A stretch of DNA of 55,512 bases, from NCBI GenBank assembly GCA_016872355.1, contig VGZY01000010.1, positions 1-55,512 of the forward strand, written 5' to 3'. Positions within the stretch are counted from its first letter, which is position 1. Each line of letters opens with the position of its first letter. The translations under genes and the position numbers were made by a program. Below, in pieces: positions 16,941 through 24,999 of this stretch. The notes under the pieces are model-generated. The model saw only the letters and a list, made by a program, of their open reading frames with translations. It was not told the origin of the DNA and did not search any database. This DNA comes from SAR202 cluster bacterium (GTDB lineage Bacteria > Chloroflexota > Dehalococcoidia > Lucifugimonadales > VGZY01).

Positions 16941-18422
16941 ATGCGAATTGGCGTTAAGCCCGCCAGCACCATTGCGACAGCCTGCGCTGTCTCCACATTT
17001 CTCCTGATCGCCGGAGGAATGTATTTCCTGTTCAAAGGCGATTTCGTCCCCGTGGAAGGCTACTGGGGGATACGCGGACATCCCGCATGGAACGGTCTCT
17101 GGTGCATCGGGTTGGGATACGTCATGGCCACCAGGAAGCCCGATAACGTCCTCGGCTGGCTTTTTTGCACTGCGGCGGTGCTTTGCGGGCTACAGTTCCT
17201 CATTGAAGAGTATGCCTTCTACTCCAATCTGGTCGCTCCGGGCGCCATGCCGTTCCAGGAGCTTAGCGCCGGTGTGCAGGGCTGGGTGTGGCTGTTCCTC
17301 GTTGGAATCGTAGTGAATAACCTGGTGTTGTTGTTCCCGACCGGGAGCCCTCTCTCCAGGAGATGGGCGGTGCTGCTGTTCGTGTCGCCGATTGCAGCAC
17401 TTATCACCATTGTGGGAGTCCACTTTGCCCCAGGGCCGCTCGAGAATCTCTCAACCATTCAGAATCCCTATGGCGTGGAGGACAACCCCTTTCTGACTGG
17501 CGCGTTCTACCTGGGTTTCGGACTTATCTCGGCAACAATGCTGGCGAGTGCGGCTTCCACCGTGGTGCGGTTTCGCCGCGCAAAGGGGATTGAGCGCCAG
17601 CAGATGAAGTGGTTCACGTTTGCCGGGTTCATTGTGCTGGTGGCAGTCGTGGCAGCCGTAACTATCGGAGCTACGGGCGCCGATGATGCTGACATCCCTC
17701 CAATCGTGCCCGCACTAACGATTCTGGCCGCGACGGGCATGTATGCCGCGACTGCAATGGCTATCCTTCGCTACCGGCTGTACGACATCGACATGGTGAT
17801 CAACCGGACGATGGTGTATGTGCCGCTGACGGCGATTCTGGCAGGGGTATACATCGCGGGAATCGGAGTCGCCAAGGCGGTCTTCTCGAACTTGACCGGG
17901 ATGACATCTGACGCTGCGGTAGCATTCGCAACGCTTGTTGTGACCGCGCTATTCACACCGCTTCGGAACAGTCTTCAGGGGATGGTGGACCGCCGCTTCA
18001 AGGAGCCGAGCGAGCCCGACAAAATGCTGAACAAGTACGAGAAGGCGCTGCAGGCCGTATTGCATGTCCACGATCGCGGCGCTGTAACGAAGCGCTTTAT
18101 GGACGAGGCAGTCAAGGCGTTCGGCGCGCAGTCCGCTGCCGTTCATTTACTTAACGGGACGGCGATGGCGACGGCGTGCGAATTCGGGACTTCTCACACC
18201 CCTGTACTGACGGTCCCGAAAAAGGCAAACGGCGCCTTTGTCGGATCGCTCACCCTGGGTGCGCGGGCAAATGGTGGGCCGTACACGCAGCAAAACGTCG
18301 CATCGCTGGAACGGGCCGCCGGCACGGTCGGGCGCGCGCTCCTGCTGTCGGGCGGCGTCCCGGCGAGCACTCAGAACCAGCCTGTTTTGACGGGCCATCC
18401 CGAACAGGCGTCTCCAACGTGA
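16941..18422 (+). CDS. Membrane sensor protein lacking a kinase domain
   Basis: 493 residues with GGAGAAG before the ATG. About nine membrane helices fill residues 1-330. The stretch YRLYDIDMVINRTMVY, then a helix pair and FTPLRNSLQGMVDRRF, is the linker seen in a class of actinobacterial and Chloroflexota histidine kinases between the membrane part and the GAF/HisKA part. Here the C-terminal 150 residues form a GAF-like module and then stop. There is no H-box or ATPase domain. It may be a kinase remnant, a ligand sensor that works with a partner, or a family of its own. It ends at a shared terminator (18427-18456). Confidence 0.7.
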   Translation: MRIGVKPASTIATACAVSTFLLIAGGMYFLFKGDFVPVEGYWGIRGHPAWNGLWCIGLGYVMATRKPDNVLGWLFCTAAVLCGLQFLIEEYAFYSNLVAPGAMPFQELSAGVQGWVWLFLVGIVVNNLVLLFPTGSPLSRRWAVLLFVSPIAALITIVGVHFAPGPLENLSTIQNPYGVEDNPFLTGAFYLGFGLISATMLASAASTVVRFRRAKGIERQQMKWFTFAGFIVLVAVVAAVTIGATGADDADIPPIVPALTILAATGMYAATAMAILRYRLYDIDMVINRTMVYVPLTAILAGVYIAGIGVAKAVFSNLTGMTSDAAVAFATLVVTALFTPLRNSLQGMVDRRFKEPSEPDKMLNKYEKALQAVLHVHDRGAVTKRFMDEAVKAFGAQSAAVHLLNGTAMATACEFGTSHTPVLTVPKKANGAFVGSLTLGARANGGPYTQQNVASLERAAGTVGRALLLSGGVPASTQNQPVLTGHPEQASPT

Positions 18423-18426
18423 AAAG

Positions 18427-18456
18427 AACAGGGCGGGCAATTTGGGCCGCCCTGTT
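18427..18456. terminator. Bidirectional terminator
   Basis: AACAGGGCGG/CCGCCCTGTT stem (18427-18436 with 18447-18456) lies between the convergent sensor gene and the recN-glycosidase frame. T residues follow on the plus strand and AAAAG precedes, giving a T-run on the minus strand. Confidence 0.7.
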
Positions 18457-18482
18457 TCCTGGTCAGCCGGTCGGGGAGACGG

Positions 18483-20480
18483 TCACTTCCACTCCATGAC
18501 GACCAGGTCCCATATGCGCAGCACAGGGACGGTGAAGCTGATCGTCTTCGCGTCTTCCTTCAGGTCTGCGATCGAGACCTGGTCCGGGTCCGTCGTGAGG
18601 ATGTTGATGGACTTGAGCGACTTGCCCTTCGGCTTCCGCACCGTAGCGGTGATGCCCTCCACCCGGCGAACGAAGCCGAGCGCGAGGTTCGGCATGTACT
18701 CGTTCTGGTAGGACATCTGGTTTTCATTTTGATGGATCTCGAAATTGATCAGGTGGAGCAGGGTAGCGCCGTTGCCCGCCGTTTCCGTGACATTGATGAT
18801 TGTCGTGTGAGGTGCGTCGACCTTCAGCTGCCAGTCGCCTCTGAGGGCGTAGTCCATTGCCTCCTGGAACTTGGCCACCACCTGCGGCAGGCCTGTCTTC
18901 CAGAAGTCCTCATCGGCGGGGCCGGTGATAAAGGCAGCGCGGCCCTTCCCGTACTCGTGCTTCACAACGGCGTCCGCCTTTTGGCCATAGTGCACGCCGA
19001 AGACCTTCGCCAAGGCGAAGTCCTGCCTGGCCCTGTACTTCTCGTCGTAGAGCGAAGTCACGTTCGTGGCGACGATACTGCCGCCGTTCTCGACGTACTT
19101 CGTGACTGCCGCCGCCTGCTCGTCGCTCATACAGGCCGAATTCGGCAGCACCACAACCCGGTAGCCGTGGTCGCCTCTTACAAGGTCCTCGTCCAGCACC
19201 ACGTTGTACGGCAGGTGCATCTCTACCAGCGCCTGAGAGAAGCCCTGCACGTTCATCGGAAGCTCAGCCTTCTCCTTGCCGCCGCTAAGGGACATCGCGG
19301 CGTGGTCCGGCAGGTACCAGTTGATTGTGGGCATGGAGATGTGCATCGCCACGTCCGCAACCGGCTTGACCTCGGCGAAGTACTGCGGGTGCTGCTGGAG
19401 GAACTGGTAGTGCTGGCGTATGGCAGCAGACTTTTCTTTCTCGCGCGACAGCCCGGCTGCCATGATGTGGTGCGTCGCGCCGTTGAACGCCGATGCCTCT
19501 GCCAGTCCGACGCGCATCTGGTCCGGCGTGTACGAGCCTGGCTTGTTCATCCTGTACCAGGTCGGCGTGTCCTTGAGTCGAGAGCCGTACTTCCAGTCGG
19601 TCACGGCGTGGATAGCGCGCGGCGTGCCGCCGGAGGGTGTGGCCTCCATCCTTGGGGCGCCGCTGCGCTCCAGGAGAAGCAGGTCCACCTTGTCCGCGAT
19701 CATGTTTGTGGCCGAGCCCTTTGCGCCGCCGCCGCCGGCCCAGGGCGGCGCGACGTTGGGGTAGACGAGCAGGTCCGGCTTCTGCGAATGGGCGTACTTG
19801 ACGAGAATGTCCATTGCGTCAGTGAAGTACTTGTCGCGGAAGTTGATGAATGCCTGCCAAATGGGGTCGTCCCAGTCCGGCGTAACCGGTAGCTCGCACT
19901 CCCAGCCGATCGCCTGCTTCGCGTACTCGCGGAACTTCACGGCGCAGACCTTGCAGTAGCACGCCCAGCCGCTGGACGCGCCCTCCTCCTTGGAGCCCTT
20001 TAGCTCGCGTGGAATAAAGCAGTTATCGTAGAAGAGCGCGTCCGGCTTGTACTCCAGCGCCTTCCTGATCATCTCGTTCCGGTATTCCAGCCAGCCGGGG
20101 TTATTGAGGCAGCCCATATACCTGTCCGGAGCTCCGCTGTAGAGCGCGGGCTTGCCGTTGGCGTAGGTCATGATCCACTCTCTGGACTCCGGACGCTCGT
20201 ACCACATCGTCTTCCAGTTGATGTTGGTGAACTTCATGTAGAAGCTCACCATCAGGCCGCGCTTGTGCGCATTTTCCACAAACGCGGGCAGCAGCCGCCA
20301 GTTCCAGCGCTCCTTTTCCTCGCCGGAGGTGCCGGTGAAGCTGGTGAGGATCAGGCTCGCGTCGATTTCCTTCGCGACGTCGAGCGCCGCATCGCCGTAG
20401 CTGTTAACGTCGTCCTTGATGTAGCGGTGGCTTATGACCGTAATCGGAGTCTTCGCTGTTGCAATCGTCTTTGTCGCCAT
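18483..20480 (-). CDS. Glycoside-hydrolase-like protein (TIM barrel plus trimerisation-like domain)
   Basis: 665 residues from the ATG at 20480, preceded by an AGGAGG-type site six nt upstream, so it is likely translated independently although no stop separates it from recN. Residues 1-380 resemble a hypothetical-glycosidase TIM barrel: SFYMKFTNINWK, PDALFYDNCF and a CYCKVC cluster. The next ~200 residues (LPYNVVLDEDLV, VVVLPNSACMSDEQ, YVENGGSIVATN) match the glutamine-amidotransferase-like trimerisation domain of GH42 beta-galactosidases. A C-terminal beta-sandwich ends at the stop. No signal peptide. Substrate unknown; the catalytic acids are not assigned. Confidence 0.75.
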   Translation of the reverse strand: MATKTIATAKTPITVISHRYIKDDVNSYGDAALDVAKEIDASLILTSFTGTSGEEKERWNWRLLPAFVENAHKRGLMVSFYMKFTNINWKTMWYERPESREWIMTYANGKPALYSGAPDRYMGCLNNPGWLEYRNEMIRKALEYKPDALFYDNCFIPRELKGSKEEGASSGWACYCKVCAVKFREYAKQAIGWECELPVTPDWDDPIWQAFINFRDKYFTDAMDILVKYAHSQKPDLLVYPNVAPPWAGGGGAKGSATNMIADKVDLLLLERSGAPRMEATPSGGTPRAIHAVTDWKYGSRLKDTPTWYRMNKPGSYTPDQMRVGLAEASAFNGATHHIMAAGLSREKEKSAAIRQHYQFLQQHPQYFAEVKPVADVAMHISMPTINWYLPDHAAMSLSGGKEKAELPMNVQGFSQALVEMHLPYNVVLDEDLVRGDHGYRVVVLPNSACMSDEQAAAVTKYVENGGSIVATNVTSLYDEKYRARQDFALAKVFGVHYGQKADAVVKHEYGKGRAAFITGPADEDFWKTGLPQVVAKFQEAMDYALRGDWQLKVDAPHTTIINVTETAGNGATLLHLINFEIHQNENQMSYQNEYMPNLALGFVRRVEGITATVRKPKGKSLKSINILTTDPDQVSIADLKEDAKTISFTVPVLRIWDLVVMEWK

Positions 20481-22220
20481 GCAGGCCTCCTGCCGATTTT
20501 GTAGCAACGTAGCACCGGCATTACCGGGTGTCAACGGGCGTGGCCCCCGCTTCCATTCCGCCGCCAGGGCCAGCATTTCCTTTGCGCTGTCCCGTGTGGC
20601 CTGACCTGTGTAGCCGATCATCCGGCTTATCTCTTTCACGCGTTCCGCGCCGGTCACGCGGTCCGCCCCAAAGACCGTCCTGCCGGCCTCCTGGTATTTC
20701 GCCACCATCACGTGGTTGTCCGCGAAAGCCGCAATCTGAGGCAGGTGGGTCACACAGACCACCTGGCGCCGCCGAGAGAGCTCCCATAGCTTCTTCCCGA
20801 CTGCGAAGCCCGCGGCCCCGCCTATGCCGGCGTCAATCTCGTCAAACACGAGCGAAGACATGCGGTCCGCTTCGGCGATGCTGACCCTGAAGGCCAGCAT
20901 GAGCCTGGAGGTCTCTCCGCCTGAGGCGATCCTGGCTACCGGCTGGACGGGCTCACCCGGGTTGGCGGATATAAGGAACTCTACCTTGTCTATCCCCGTT
21001 GAAGAGAGCCCGCCGAAGCGCTCTACCTGGATTTCCACCCTGGCGCCGGCCATCTCAAGCGCGGCAAGCTCGGCCTGCACGACGCTGCCGAGGCGCTGCG
21101 CACCTGCTGCACGCCGGCCTGAAAGGTTCTCTGCGATGGCTATTGCTTCCGAGAGCAAAACGCTCTCACGCCCCCTGAGCTCCCCGGTCCTTTGCTCGCG
21201 CCCCTCAAGGGACGCCAGCTCTTCTGAAGCCTTCTGCGCGAATGTGATCACGTCCTCAACGGTATCGCCGTATTTCCGTTTCAGGTTGTTGATCAGGTCT
21301 AACCGCTCCTCGATCTCGCTCAGCCGCGCCGGGTTGTACTCGGTCCCATCCCTGTACGACCGTACGGAGCGGGCAAGGTCCTCCGCCTGGAACATGAGCG
21401 ACTCCGCGCTCTCGCGCAGAGGCCTCACGGAGGGGTCGATCTCCTCAATCTGTCCCAGCAGCCTGGCGGCCTTGCGCAGTGACTCAACAACGGCTGCCCC
21501 GGAATTTCCGAGCAGCGCATGCGCTTCCCCTGAAAGTGAGATTAGCCGGCGCGCGTTGCTGACGATTGCATGCTCCTGCGCCAGCCTCTCATCTTCGCCG
21601 GGTGAGAGCTTCGCCCCCTGTATTTCGCCGAGCTGGTATTCAAGCAGGCCGACGCGCCGCGCAACTTCCCTGGAGCTCATGTCCATGTCGGCTATCTTCT
21701 TGCGGACCGCCAGAAGCTCGGAGAATTTCCGCGCCACGGCCGAACGAAGTTCCCACAGCCCTGCGTAGCGGTCAAGGATGTCGATGTGCTCGGCCACGCG
21801 CATGAGGGACAGGTGCTGTCCCTGCCCGTGGATGTCCACGCGGCGCTCGCCCAGCCTTTTCAGGGTAGCCAATGGGGTTATCCGACCGTTAAGGCGGGAG
21901 ACGCTCCGCCCGTCGGCTGAGATTTCACGCGAGACGATGATCTCTTCTTCCACGTCCCCGAACCCCATGTCACCAACCGCGGCCTCCACCGCAGGGCGAA
22001 TGTCACCCCCAACGCTGATGACCGCTTCGAGCCGCGCTTTCCCCGCGCCGGCCCTCACCATACCGCCGTCGGCCTTCGCCCCAAGCAGCAGGCCAATGGC
22101 ATCCACAATAATCGACTTGCCCGCGCCGGTCTCCCCGGTCAGCACTGTAAACCCTTCGCCGGGCTCAAGCTCGGCGCTCCCGATGATGGCGAAGTCCCTT
22201 ATTGTGAGCAGCTTCAACAT
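18483..22220 (-). CDS. recN: RecN continuous in frame with a glycoside-hydrolase-like protein
   Basis: One frame of 1245 codons. Residues 1 to about 560 are RecN, the SMC-like ATPase of double-strand-break repair: Walker A GETGAGKS at 29-36, RLNGRITP and the HGQGQH motif, a coiled coil, ASGGETSRL and SLVFDEIDAGIGG near the C-terminus, and VTHLPQIAAFAD. RecN normally ends soon after the region SAKEMLALAAEWK seen here. Instead no stop occurs, and after a Pro/Gly-rich join the frame continues into an unrelated protein at residue 581 that has its own ribosome site. Either the RecN stop codon was lost, making a fusion or readthrough product, or an assembly change removed it. The RecN start is at 22220. 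Confidence 0.85.
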   Translation of the reverse strand: MLKLLTIRDFAIIGSAELEPGEGFTVLTGETGAGKSIIVDAIGLLLGAKADGGMVRAGAGKARLEAVISVGGDIRPAVEAAVGDMGFGDVEEEIIVSREISADGRSVSRLNGRITPLATLKRLGERRVDIHGQGQHLSLMRVAEHIDILDRYAGLWELRSAVARKFSELLAVRKKIADMDMSSREVARRVGLLEYQLGEIQGAKLSPGEDERLAQEHAIVSNARRLISLSGEAHALLGNSGAAVVESLRKAARLLGQIEEIDPSVRPLRESAESLMFQAEDLARSVRSYRDGTEYNPARLSEIEERLDLINNLKRKYGDTVEDVITFAQKASEELASLEGREQRTGELRGRESVLLSEAIAIAENLSGRRAAGAQRLGSVVQAELAALEMAGARVEIQVERFGGLSSTGIDKVEFLISANPGEPVQPVARIASGGETSRLMLAFRVSIAEADRMSSLVFDEIDAGIGGAAGFAVGKKLWELSRRRQVVCVTHLPQIAAFADNHVMVAKYQEAGRTVFGADRVTGAERVKEISRMIGYTGQATRDSAKEMLALAAEWKRGPRPLTPGNAGATLLQNRQEACMATKTIATAKTPITVISHRYIKDDVNSYGDAALDVAKEIDASLILTSFTGTSGEEKERWNWRLLPAFVENAHKRGLMVSFYMKFTNINWKTMWYERPESREWIMTYANGKPALYSGAPDRYMGCLNNPGWLEYRNEMIRKALEYKPDALFYDNCFIPRELKGSKEEGASSGWACYCKVCAVKFREYAKQAIGWECELPVTPDWDDPIWQAFINFRDKYFTDAMDILVKYAHSQKPDLLVYPNVAPPWAGGGGAKGSATNMIADKVDLLLLERSGAPRMEATPSGGTPRAIHAVTDWKYGSRLKDTPTWYRMNKPGSYTPDQMRVGLAEASAFNGATHHIMAAGLSREKEKSAAIRQHYQFLQQHPQYFAEVKPVADVAMHISMPTINWYLPDHAAMSLSGGKEKAELPMNVQGFSQALVEMHLPYNVVLDEDLVRGDHGYRVVVLPNSACMSDEQAAAVTKYVENGGSIVATNVTSLYDEKYRARQDFALAKVFGVHYGQKADAVVKHEYGKGRAAFITGPADEDFWKTGLPQVVAKFQEAMDYALRGDWQLKVDAPHTTIINVTETAGNGATLLHLINFEIHQNENQMSYQNEYMPNLALGFVRRVEGITATVRKPKGKSLKSINILTTDPDQVSIADLKEDAKTISFTVPVLRIWDLVVMEWK

Positions 22221-22425
22221 ATATATACCGGCCGATTTCTAGTAGCGAATTATGTCAAAGACGAGCGTGTAAGAGCGAGGGTGCGACGCCTAGGCGTAAT
22301 TGATTAACTCGCGAGAGGTACTACTCTGCTAATCCTCGGGGTGATATCTCTACCCCAATCGGGTGGTGAATAGGTGATGGCATACCGATATTGTGAGCGC
22401 ACCAAACCGACTCAGGAGAACGCCC

Positions 22426-23115
22426 ATGACGCTACTCTTTCGGGACCGTGAGGAGGCAGGCCGGGTTCTTGGAGACAGACTGGTGGAAATGGGAGTTCCC
22501 AATCGTGAAGAGGTGATAGTTCTCGGGCTACCCAATGGGGGAGTGCCGGTTGCCTACGAAGTCGCGAGGGAGCTCGGCTGCCAACTGGACATAATTCTCG
22601 TACGCAAACTTGGAGTCCCCGGAAACGACGATCTCGCTATGGGCGCGGTAGCGCTCGGAGGTATGAGGGTCATATATGACCCTGTTGTCCGCCGGCTAGA
22701 CCTCGATGAGTCCGTCATAGACAGGGTGACCCAGGATGAGATGGAAGAGATTGAGAGGCGCGAACAGGACTACCGCCGCAACCTTCCCCCGGCGGACCTG
22801 AAGGGCAGAACAGTAGTGATTGTGGACGACGGCCTAGCAACGGGCTCAACAATGAAGGTGGCGATAAACGTGGCCCGGCGGGAACAGCCCCGCCGGGTTT
22901 TTGTTGCGGTCCCAGTAGGAACAGCAGACGCAGTGGACGAGCTGCAAGCCTACGCCGATGACGTTGTTTGCCTCCACACGCCGGAGCCGTTCATCTCCAT
23001 TGGCAACTGGTACCAGGACTTCCACCAGGTGCCGGACGAAAACGTGAGGCGCCTTCTGGATACCGCGGCGCGCTCAAACGGGCTTCTGTCACCGGCGGAA
23101 GTCTACCTGGGCTGA
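22426..23115 (+). CDS. Phosphoribosyltransferase domain protein
   Basis: 229 residues from the ATG at 22426 with AGGAG at 22414-22418; an upstream start at 22393 is rejected. The PRPP-binding motif VVIVDDGLATGSTM is typical of type I phosphoribosyltransferases, and LGLPNGGVPVAYEVA and VRKLGVPGNDDLAMGAV belong to a widespread subfamily of unknown nucleobase preference. The codons just after the PRPP loop contain a terminator-like hairpin (22874-22902). It heads the block PRTase, CBS protein, protease, PRC-barrel, but a 200-nt gap follows, so it may be transcribed alone. Confidence 0.82.
   Translation: MTLLFRDREEAGRVLGDRLVEMGVPNREEVIVLGLPNGGVPVAYEVARELGCQLDIILVRKLGVPGNDDLAMGAVALGGMRVIYDPVVRRLDLDESVIDRVTQDEMEEIERREQDYRRNLPPADLKGRTVVIVDDGLATGSTMKVAINVARREQPRRVFVAVPVGTADAVDELQAYADDVVCLHTPEPFISIGNWYQDFHQVPDENVRRLLDTAARSNGLLSPAEVYLG
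22874..22902 (+). terminator. Terminator-like hairpin inside the phosphoribosyltransferase gene
   Basis: CCCGGCGGG/CCCGCCGGG stem (22874-22882 with 22889-22897), a 6-nt loop AACAGC, then TTTTTGTTG. The structure meets intrinsic-terminator criteria yet lies in sense orientation in the coding region. It is suppressible by translating ribosomes, so it may act only when translation is poor. Confidence 0.5.
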
Positions 23116-23315
23116 GGACTTGCAAGTTCGGCTACCCAATGGCCTTTCGTGGTACGCGGAGATAATCCGCTTGTTAGGCCATGCTTAACTCTTAACGGCG
23201 ATTTCCGCAGTCGCGCAATCGTATACGTTGAAATTGGCCCAACTGCTCGTGCAGAGTCGTCGGGTACTCCGGCTTCGCCTCTTGGCGGAGTTTAGAAGAT
23301 GAGGGGAGGAGCACC

Positions 23316-23732
23316 ATGGCACAGACCGTAGGCGAGATCATGACGACCGACGTTGTTACGGTGCAGTTCGAAGCTACCGTACTTGAAGCGGCGCAGCTCA
23401 TGCGCGACGAGGACATCGGCGACGTGGTGGTCATGCAGGACGACAAGACGGTCGGCATCCTGACCGACCGAGACATCGTCGTCAGGGTCGTGGCGGAGGG
23501 TAAGGATTTCAACACTACTGTGAGCGAGATCGCGAGCCACAGCCTCACGACCGTCTCTTCCGAGACCGATATTGACGATGCGATCGACCTGATGGGCGAT
23601 GAGGCGATCCGCCTCCTGCCTGTGGTGGACAACGGCAGGCTGGTCGGCATCCTCTCGCTCGGCGACCTCGCGATCGATGAGGACGAGACCTCGGCCCTCA
23701 GCGAGATAAGCACGGCCCCTCCCAACAACTAG
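23316..23732 (+). CDS. CBS-domain pair protein
   Basis: 138 residues with GGGGAGGAG before the ATG. Two CBS motifs, about residues 8-62 (VGEIMTTDVVTV to GILTDRDIVVRVV) and 75-125 (VSEIASHSLTTV to GILSLGDLAI), form one Bateman module. Such modules bind adenine nucleotides and regulate partners. The next gene, a site-2 protease with its own C-terminal CBS-like domains, is 39 nt away, which suggests a shared regulatory role. No catalytic domain. Confidence 0.88.
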   Translation: MAQTVGEIMTTDVVTVQFEATVLEAAQLMRDEDIGDVVVMQDDKTVGILTDRDIVVRVVAEGKDFNTTVSEIASHSLTTVSSETDIDDAIDLMGDEAIRLLPVVDNGRLVGILSLGDLAIDEDETSALSEISTAPPNN

Positions 23733-23740
23733 GGGCCTCC

Positions 23741-23757
23741 CGGGTGCTCTGCACCCG
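23741..23757 (+). promoter_or_regulatory. Hairpin abutting the protease ribosome-binding site
   Basis: CGGGTGC-TCT-GCACCCG forms a 7-bp stem directly followed by AAGGAG (23758-23763), the ribosome site of the site-2 protease. It may tune protease translation or simply separate it from the CBS gene. Confidence 0.4.
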
Positions 23758-23771
23758 AAGGAGTTTTGCCG

Positions 23772-24980
23772 ATGCGTCCAACGGTCAGGCTGGGCCGCAT
23801 AGCCGGGATCGAGATCGGGGTACATATCACCTGGCTCGGCGCGTTTTTCGTGATTACCTGGTCGCTGGCCGGGGCGCTTTACCCTGCGACCTTTCCGGAG
23901 TGGAACCCCGTCACGTACTGGGCAGCAGGAGCGGTTACGACGCTCCTGCTGTTTGCGTCCGTGCTTGTGCACGAGCTGGCCCACCCATTTGTGGCCCTTG
24001 GCCGGGGCCTGCCCGTTGACAGCATCACGCTTTTCATTTTCGGCGGCGTGAGCAACCTCAGGGCAGACGCGCGAAAAGCGTCGGACGAGCTGCTCATAGC
24101 CGCCGCCGGCCCGGCCACCAGCATGGTCCTTGCGGTCCTCTTCTGGAGCGTTTCGACGCTCGACGCCGAGGGCCTCGGCCTTACCGCGGAGCGCAACCCG
24201 GTGTGGGCCGCGGTGGCCCTGAGGCTCGCTGTGATTAATGCCCTAGTGGCGGCCTTCAACATGCTGCCGGGCTTTCCACTGGATGGAGGCCGGGTCCTGC
24301 GTTCCGGCGTCTGGGCGGCCACGGGCAGCCTCGTCAAGGCCACAAACGTGGCCACGGCGCTGGGACAGCTCTGCGGCTGGGCCCTGATGGCGCTGGGTGT
24401 GTACTACATCGTCTGGCTGGACAGCATTTTCGGCGGGGTATGGATCGCAGCCACCGGCTGGCTTATCAGCGCTGCCGCGGCGGGCGCCAGGCAGGAGATG
24501 GCAGCGCTGCAAATGTTCCGGCAGGTCAGGGCCAGCGACATGGTGCGCGCCGGCCGCCGCTGGCCCACGCCGTGGCTACCACTCGACCACGCCATCTCCC
24601 GCTGGCTCATCACAGAGGGCGCCAGAGTGGCGCCCGTGGAAGATGGCGGAGCGCCCGCTGGGCTGCTGACGATGGACGCCGTGAAGGAGGTGCCGCCGCG
24701 AGTGCGGCCATTCCGCTGCGTGGCCGACGTACTGACGGCAGAGCCGATGCCGATTGCCTCGCCGGAAGACGACCTTGCCGGAATCGTGGACGACATGGAC
24801 CGCACGAACGTGCCTTACGTGATCGTCGCCGAAGAAGGGCACCTCCTGGACATCATCGACCGGTCCAGAGCGGTGACGTACCTGAAGCAGGCCAGGGAGT
24901 TAGGCCTCGTAGTTGAAGGCGGCGAGGAGGCGACGTCCCGCCTCGGGACGGGTCCACAAGCAGAGCGCAACAGAGTCTAG
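23772..24980 (+). CDS. Site-2 protease family (M50B) with C-terminal CBS-like domains
   Basis: 402 residues from the ATG at 23772 with AAGGAG. The zinc motif is HELAH at residues 67-71 in a membrane helix, and the third ligand is in NMLPGFPLDGGR (163-174). About six membrane helices fill residues 1-220. The last 160 residues contain two degenerate CBS-type repeats. Such membrane metalloproteases cleave single-pass membrane substrates such as anti-sigma factors; CBS domains probably regulate activity by nucleotides. An anti-sigma factor is encoded 2.5 kb downstream, but a link is only inference. Overlap-free with the PRC-barrel gene, 19 nt on. Confidence 0.92.
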   Translation: MRPTVRLGRIAGIEIGVHITWLGAFFVITWSLAGALYPATFPEWNPVTYWAAGAVTTLLLFASVLVHELAHPFVALGRGLPVDSITLFIFGGVSNLRADARKASDELLIAAAGPATSMVLAVLFWSVSTLDAEGLGLTAERNPVWAAVALRLAVINALVAAFNMLPGFPLDGGRVLRSGVWAATGSLVKATNVATALGQLCGWALMALGVYYIVWLDSIFGGVWIAATGWLISAAAAGARQEMAALQMFRQVRASDMVRAGRRWPTPWLPLDHAISRWLITEGARVAPVEDGGAPAGLLTMDAVKEVPPRVRPFRCVADVLTAEPMPIASPEDDLAGIVDDMDRTNVPYVIVAEEGHLLDIIDRSRAVTYLKQARELGLVVEGGEEATSRLGTGPQAERNRV

Positions 24981-24999
24981 ATGGGGAGGTGGAGGAGCA

